Source of the DNA: UBA5738 sp049641805
Lineage (GTDB): Bacteria > Patescibacteriota > Minisyncoccia > Minisyncoccales > UBA5738
DNA length: 7,014 bases
Direction: 5' to 3'
Assembly: GCA_049641805.1 (NCBI GenBank)
Contig: JBARNX010000065.1
Location: 1 to 7,014, forward strand
Shown here: positions 5,662 to 7,014 of the stretch, piece after piece
How the letters are laid out: every line of letters starts with the position of its first letter
Numbering within the stretch: the first letter of the stretch is position 1
Made by a program: the position numbers and the translations under genes
Notes under the pieces: generated by a model
Databases searched by the model: none
The model's input: only the letters and a program-made list of their open reading frames with translations
Told to the model about the DNA's origin: nothing

Positions 5662-6813
5662 TTATAACTTTCCAATTTTTTTTACTCGCCTCAATTTATT
5701 ATATCCGATGGCGAAGCGGTGGGCTTCGTTGCGGATTTGTAAAAACAAATTTGACAAATTCGGCGGCAATTTTGACAGTTGCGCGTAGTTTCTTGAAAAT
5801 TTGGTAAATAATTTGCCGTCGCTTGTGGTGAATGTAGCTGAACTATTATCGCCAATTTTTGCCAGCGCAATTGTTGGTATATCAATATTCTTGGCGGATT
5901 TCAACTGGCCTTTGCCGCCGTCAATCAAGATCAGGTCGGGGAGCGGCCATTCTTGGCGCTTCATCCGGCGTTTTAATATCTCGGCCAGCGACGCCACATC
6001 ATTCTGGCCCTTGACGGTTTTTATCTTGAATTTGCGGTATTCGTTCTTATTTGGCAGGCCGCCCTCAAACACCGCCATTGATCCCACCGCCAGCGTCCCC
6101 TGCAAATTGGAAACATCATATCCCTCCACCCGCAAGGAACTTGCATAGGTGACACCTATGCAAGTTTTGCCTTGATAGATAGACAACAGAATGCGCAACA
6201 GCGCCATTATTCCATTATAATTTTTCTTTGCCTTTTTATTTTTGTTCGCGCACGGCGCGGTACACAGCCCCAATGAATGATAAAAGCACGGCTTTGAGGG
6301 CAGGTTGTGGCACGACCGATAGGGCAGCGCCTTGCGAATCTCTTTTAAAAACGATTTCACCTCTCTTCCGCTCACAAACGGCCCATAAATAGTGGAGGTA
6401 GTGGAGGTTTGACCTCCACTTAGTGGAGTTAGTGGAGGTTTGACCTCCACTAAATTTGGTTGGGGTTGGTGGGTGAGGGAAACGCGGGGAAATTCGTCAT
6501 CGGATAAAGCAATATAGAAATAATTTTTGTCGTCTTTCCACTCCACATTCCAGCGCGGCTGGAGTTTTTTGATGAATTGCTGTTCCAAAATCAATGCGGC
6601 GTTTTCGGTGTCGGTCAAAATAAAGTCAATGTCAGCGACTTGGGAAACAAAATCAAAGTTGTGCTGGTCCGGCTTTTGAAAATGGTTTTTCACCCGCTTT
6701 TTCAAATTTTTCGCTTTTCCAACATAAATCACCCGCTCGGCAACATCCTTAAAAAAATAAACCCCGGCCCCATCCGGCAACTCCTCAATTTTATTCTTCA
6801 AATCATTATCCAT
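5662..6813 (-). CDS. uvrC: Short excinuclease ABC subunit UvrC lacking UVR and HhH domains
   Basis: The dual nuclease of excision repair, 383 residues against about 600 in most bacteria. The N-terminal GIY-YIG nuclease (3' cut) is intact: GVYFFKD at 17-23, VIYVGKAKNLKKR at 28-40 (Tyr30, Arg40) and Glu77 in LILE. Cys168, Cys176, Cys184 and Cys188 match the four conserved cysteines reported to hold a Fe-S cluster. The RNase H-like nuclease (5' cut) keeps Asp233 (YDVSN), Asp272, Asp298 (LIDGGKGQ) and His365 (NEAHRFAI). Missing are the UVR motif expected after residue ~200, the middle region found in E. coli UvrC, and the C-terminal HhH2 domain; the protein stops at LRRVKKIGKL. Two palindromic DNA elements lie inside the frame (residues ~121-141 and 216-226). 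AGGG 7 nt before the ATG is a weak ribosome site. It is transcribed toward uvrB. Confidence 0.95.
   Translation of the reverse strand: MDNDLKNKIEELPDGAGVYFFKDVAERVIYVGKAKNLKKRVKNHFQKPDQHNFDFVSQVADIDFILTDTENAALILEQQFIKKLQPRWNVEWKDDKNYFYIALSDDEFPRVSLTHQPQPNLVEVKPPLTPLSGGQTSTTSTIYGPFVSGREVKSFLKEIRKALPYRSCHNLPSKPCFYHSLGLCTAPCANKNKKAKKNYNGIMALLRILLSIYQGKTCIGVTYASSLRVEGYDVSNLQGTLAVGSMAVFEGGLPNKNEYRKFKIKTVKGQNDVASLAEILKRRMKRQEWPLPDLILIDGGKGQLKSAKNIDIPTIALAKIGDNSSATFTTSDGKLFTKFSRNYAQLSKLPPNLSNLFLQIRNEAHRFAIGYNKLRRVKKIGKL
6133..6174. repeat. Near-perfect palindrome inside uvrC at the missing-UVR position
   Basis: AACTTGCATAGGTG (6138-6151) is the exact reverse complement of CACCTATGCAAGTT (6153-6166), with only A6152 between them. 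Outer CAAGG (6133-6137) and CCTTG (6170-6174) extend it across a 3-nt bulge. On the uvrC strand it encodes about residues 216-226, KTCIGVTYASS. These do not resemble UvrC and sit between the Cys-rich region and the RNase H-like domain. It contains the core AGGT-GAC-ACCT. Confidence 0.9.
6391..6453. repeat. Tandem 31-bp palindromic repeat inside uvrC
   Basis: The block 6391-6420 is repeated at 6422-6451 with 29 of 30 bases identical. Each block holds a half-site AGTGGAGGT (AGTGGAGTT in the second) and then a palindrome AGTGGAGGT-TTG-ACCTCCACT. The first palindrome is 6400-6420 (9-bp arms). The second is 6429-6453 (11-bp arms). Since 31 is not a multiple of 3, uvrC reads them in different frames: VEVKPPL (residues 122-128) from one and SGGQTST (132-138) from the other. 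The added residues fall between the conserved FPRVSLT and YGPF of UvrC, a surface linker. Confidence 0.95.
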
Positions 6814-6841
6814 CTTTAAACCCTATCATATCGTCTATCCC

Positions 6842-6872
6842 TTGACAAGATTTCAATAGTATGCTATGTAAT
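6842..6872 (+). promoter_or_regulatory. Weak promoter-like sequence upstream of uvrC, plus strand
   Basis: TTGACA (6842-6847) is followed by TATGTA after 17 bp (6865-6870) or TGTAAT after 19 bp (6867-6872). Neither pairing is ideal. It points away from uvrC and into the end of the transposase-like fragment, so a real plus-strand transcript would be antisense to it. On the uvrC strand, TATGAT (6830 down to 6825) is a good -10 box, but I found no well-spaced -35. The rest of 6814-6910 shows no gene. Confidence 0.2.
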
Positions 6873-6910
6873 TAGCGTAAAACCAACGGCACCCAATGGG
6901 CTCAATCCGA

Positions 6911-7014
6911 TCACTTACTTTTCAACTCGCGCGAGAGCGCGTGTTTTCGTTTCCGGTAGCGCGCTATCTTTTCCGCGGGTGTTAAAAAATTCAAACAGTC
7001 ATATATTTTCCGCT
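6911..7014 (-). CDS. C-terminal end of a transposase-like protein (integrase core, perhaps IS30-like), cut by window edge
   Basis: On the minus strand a frame is open from the window edge to TGA at 6911-6913. It encodes RKIYDCLNFLTPAEKIARYR and then KRKHALSRELKSK. The CLNFLTPAE stretch resembles the conserved CLxxxTPxE near the C-terminus of IS30-type transposases and of related rve-fold enzymes (IS481, IS3). The basic tail also fits. If it is an insertion sequence, its end should lie shortly after the stop, perhaps near TTAGCGTAAAACCAACGG (6873-6890), but the other terminal repeat is outside the window. The frame and residues are seen; the family is inferred from about 10 residues, so this is uncertain. 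A small unrelated protein is the alternative. Confidence 0.5.
   Translation of the reverse strand, partial: RKIYDCLNFLTPAEKIARYRKRKHALSRELKSK

Noticed and set aside
6391..6453. CRISPR array
   Set aside because: Only two tandem units with no unique spacers, inside a protein gene; there are no cas genes in the window.
6926..6966. Short GC palindromes CTCGCGCGAG and TAGCGCGCTA
   Set aside because: They fall in the coding end of the transposase-like fragment and are short, so chance in GC-rich codons is enough to explain them.
6896..6985. Plus-strand 29-codon ORF after the weak promoter
   Set aside because: Too short, and antisense to the better-supported minus-strand transposase-like frame.

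Overview
The window reads like a piece of a Candidate Phyla Radiation (Patescibacteria, Parcubacteria-like) chromosome. This is inferred from gene content and style, not from a marker gene. The signs are a surface protein with a DUF11-like end, a very short UvrC, a tRNA gene without an encoded CCA, few clear Shine-Dalgarno sites, tight spacing and AT-rich inverted repeats between genes. TGA ends the permease gene, so there is no sign of the TGA=Gly code of Gracilibacteria/SR1.

Left part (1-672): the 3' end of a gene for a membrane-anchored surface protein, then a strong intrinsic terminator. Next is a tRNA-Val(CAC) locus in which the first 25 nt of the tRNA occur twice, 117 bp apart, with a 92-bp repeat-like insert between them. 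A nested AT-rich inverted repeat follows, with 26-bp perfect arms.

Middle part (673-3358, plus strand): a miniature beta-carbonic-anhydrase-like protein, an 11-TM amino acid permease and a CaCA-type cation exchanger. The exchanger ends one base from the end of uvrB, which lies on the other strand.

Right part (3360-6813, minus strand): the nucleotide-excision-repair genes uvrC and uvrB, in that order of transcription. Between them lie a small AT-rich plus-strand ORF of unknown function and a 17-pair hairpin just in front of uvrB. UvrB recognises damage with UvrA and loads UvrC, which makes both cuts. UvrB here looks complete. UvrC keeps both nuclease centres and its four cysteines but lacks the UVR (UvrB-binding) and C-terminal HhH domains.

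The most unusual feature is that uvrC carries palindromic DNA inside its reading frame. One element is a 29-nt near-perfect palindrome at the point where the UVR domain should be. The other is a tandem 31-bp palindromic repeat in a surface linker, whose two copies are read in different frames. This resembles the Rickettsia palindromic elements that invade protein genes.

The last 104 bp hold the C-terminal end of a minus-strand protein that looks like an integrase-core (IS30-like) transposase.
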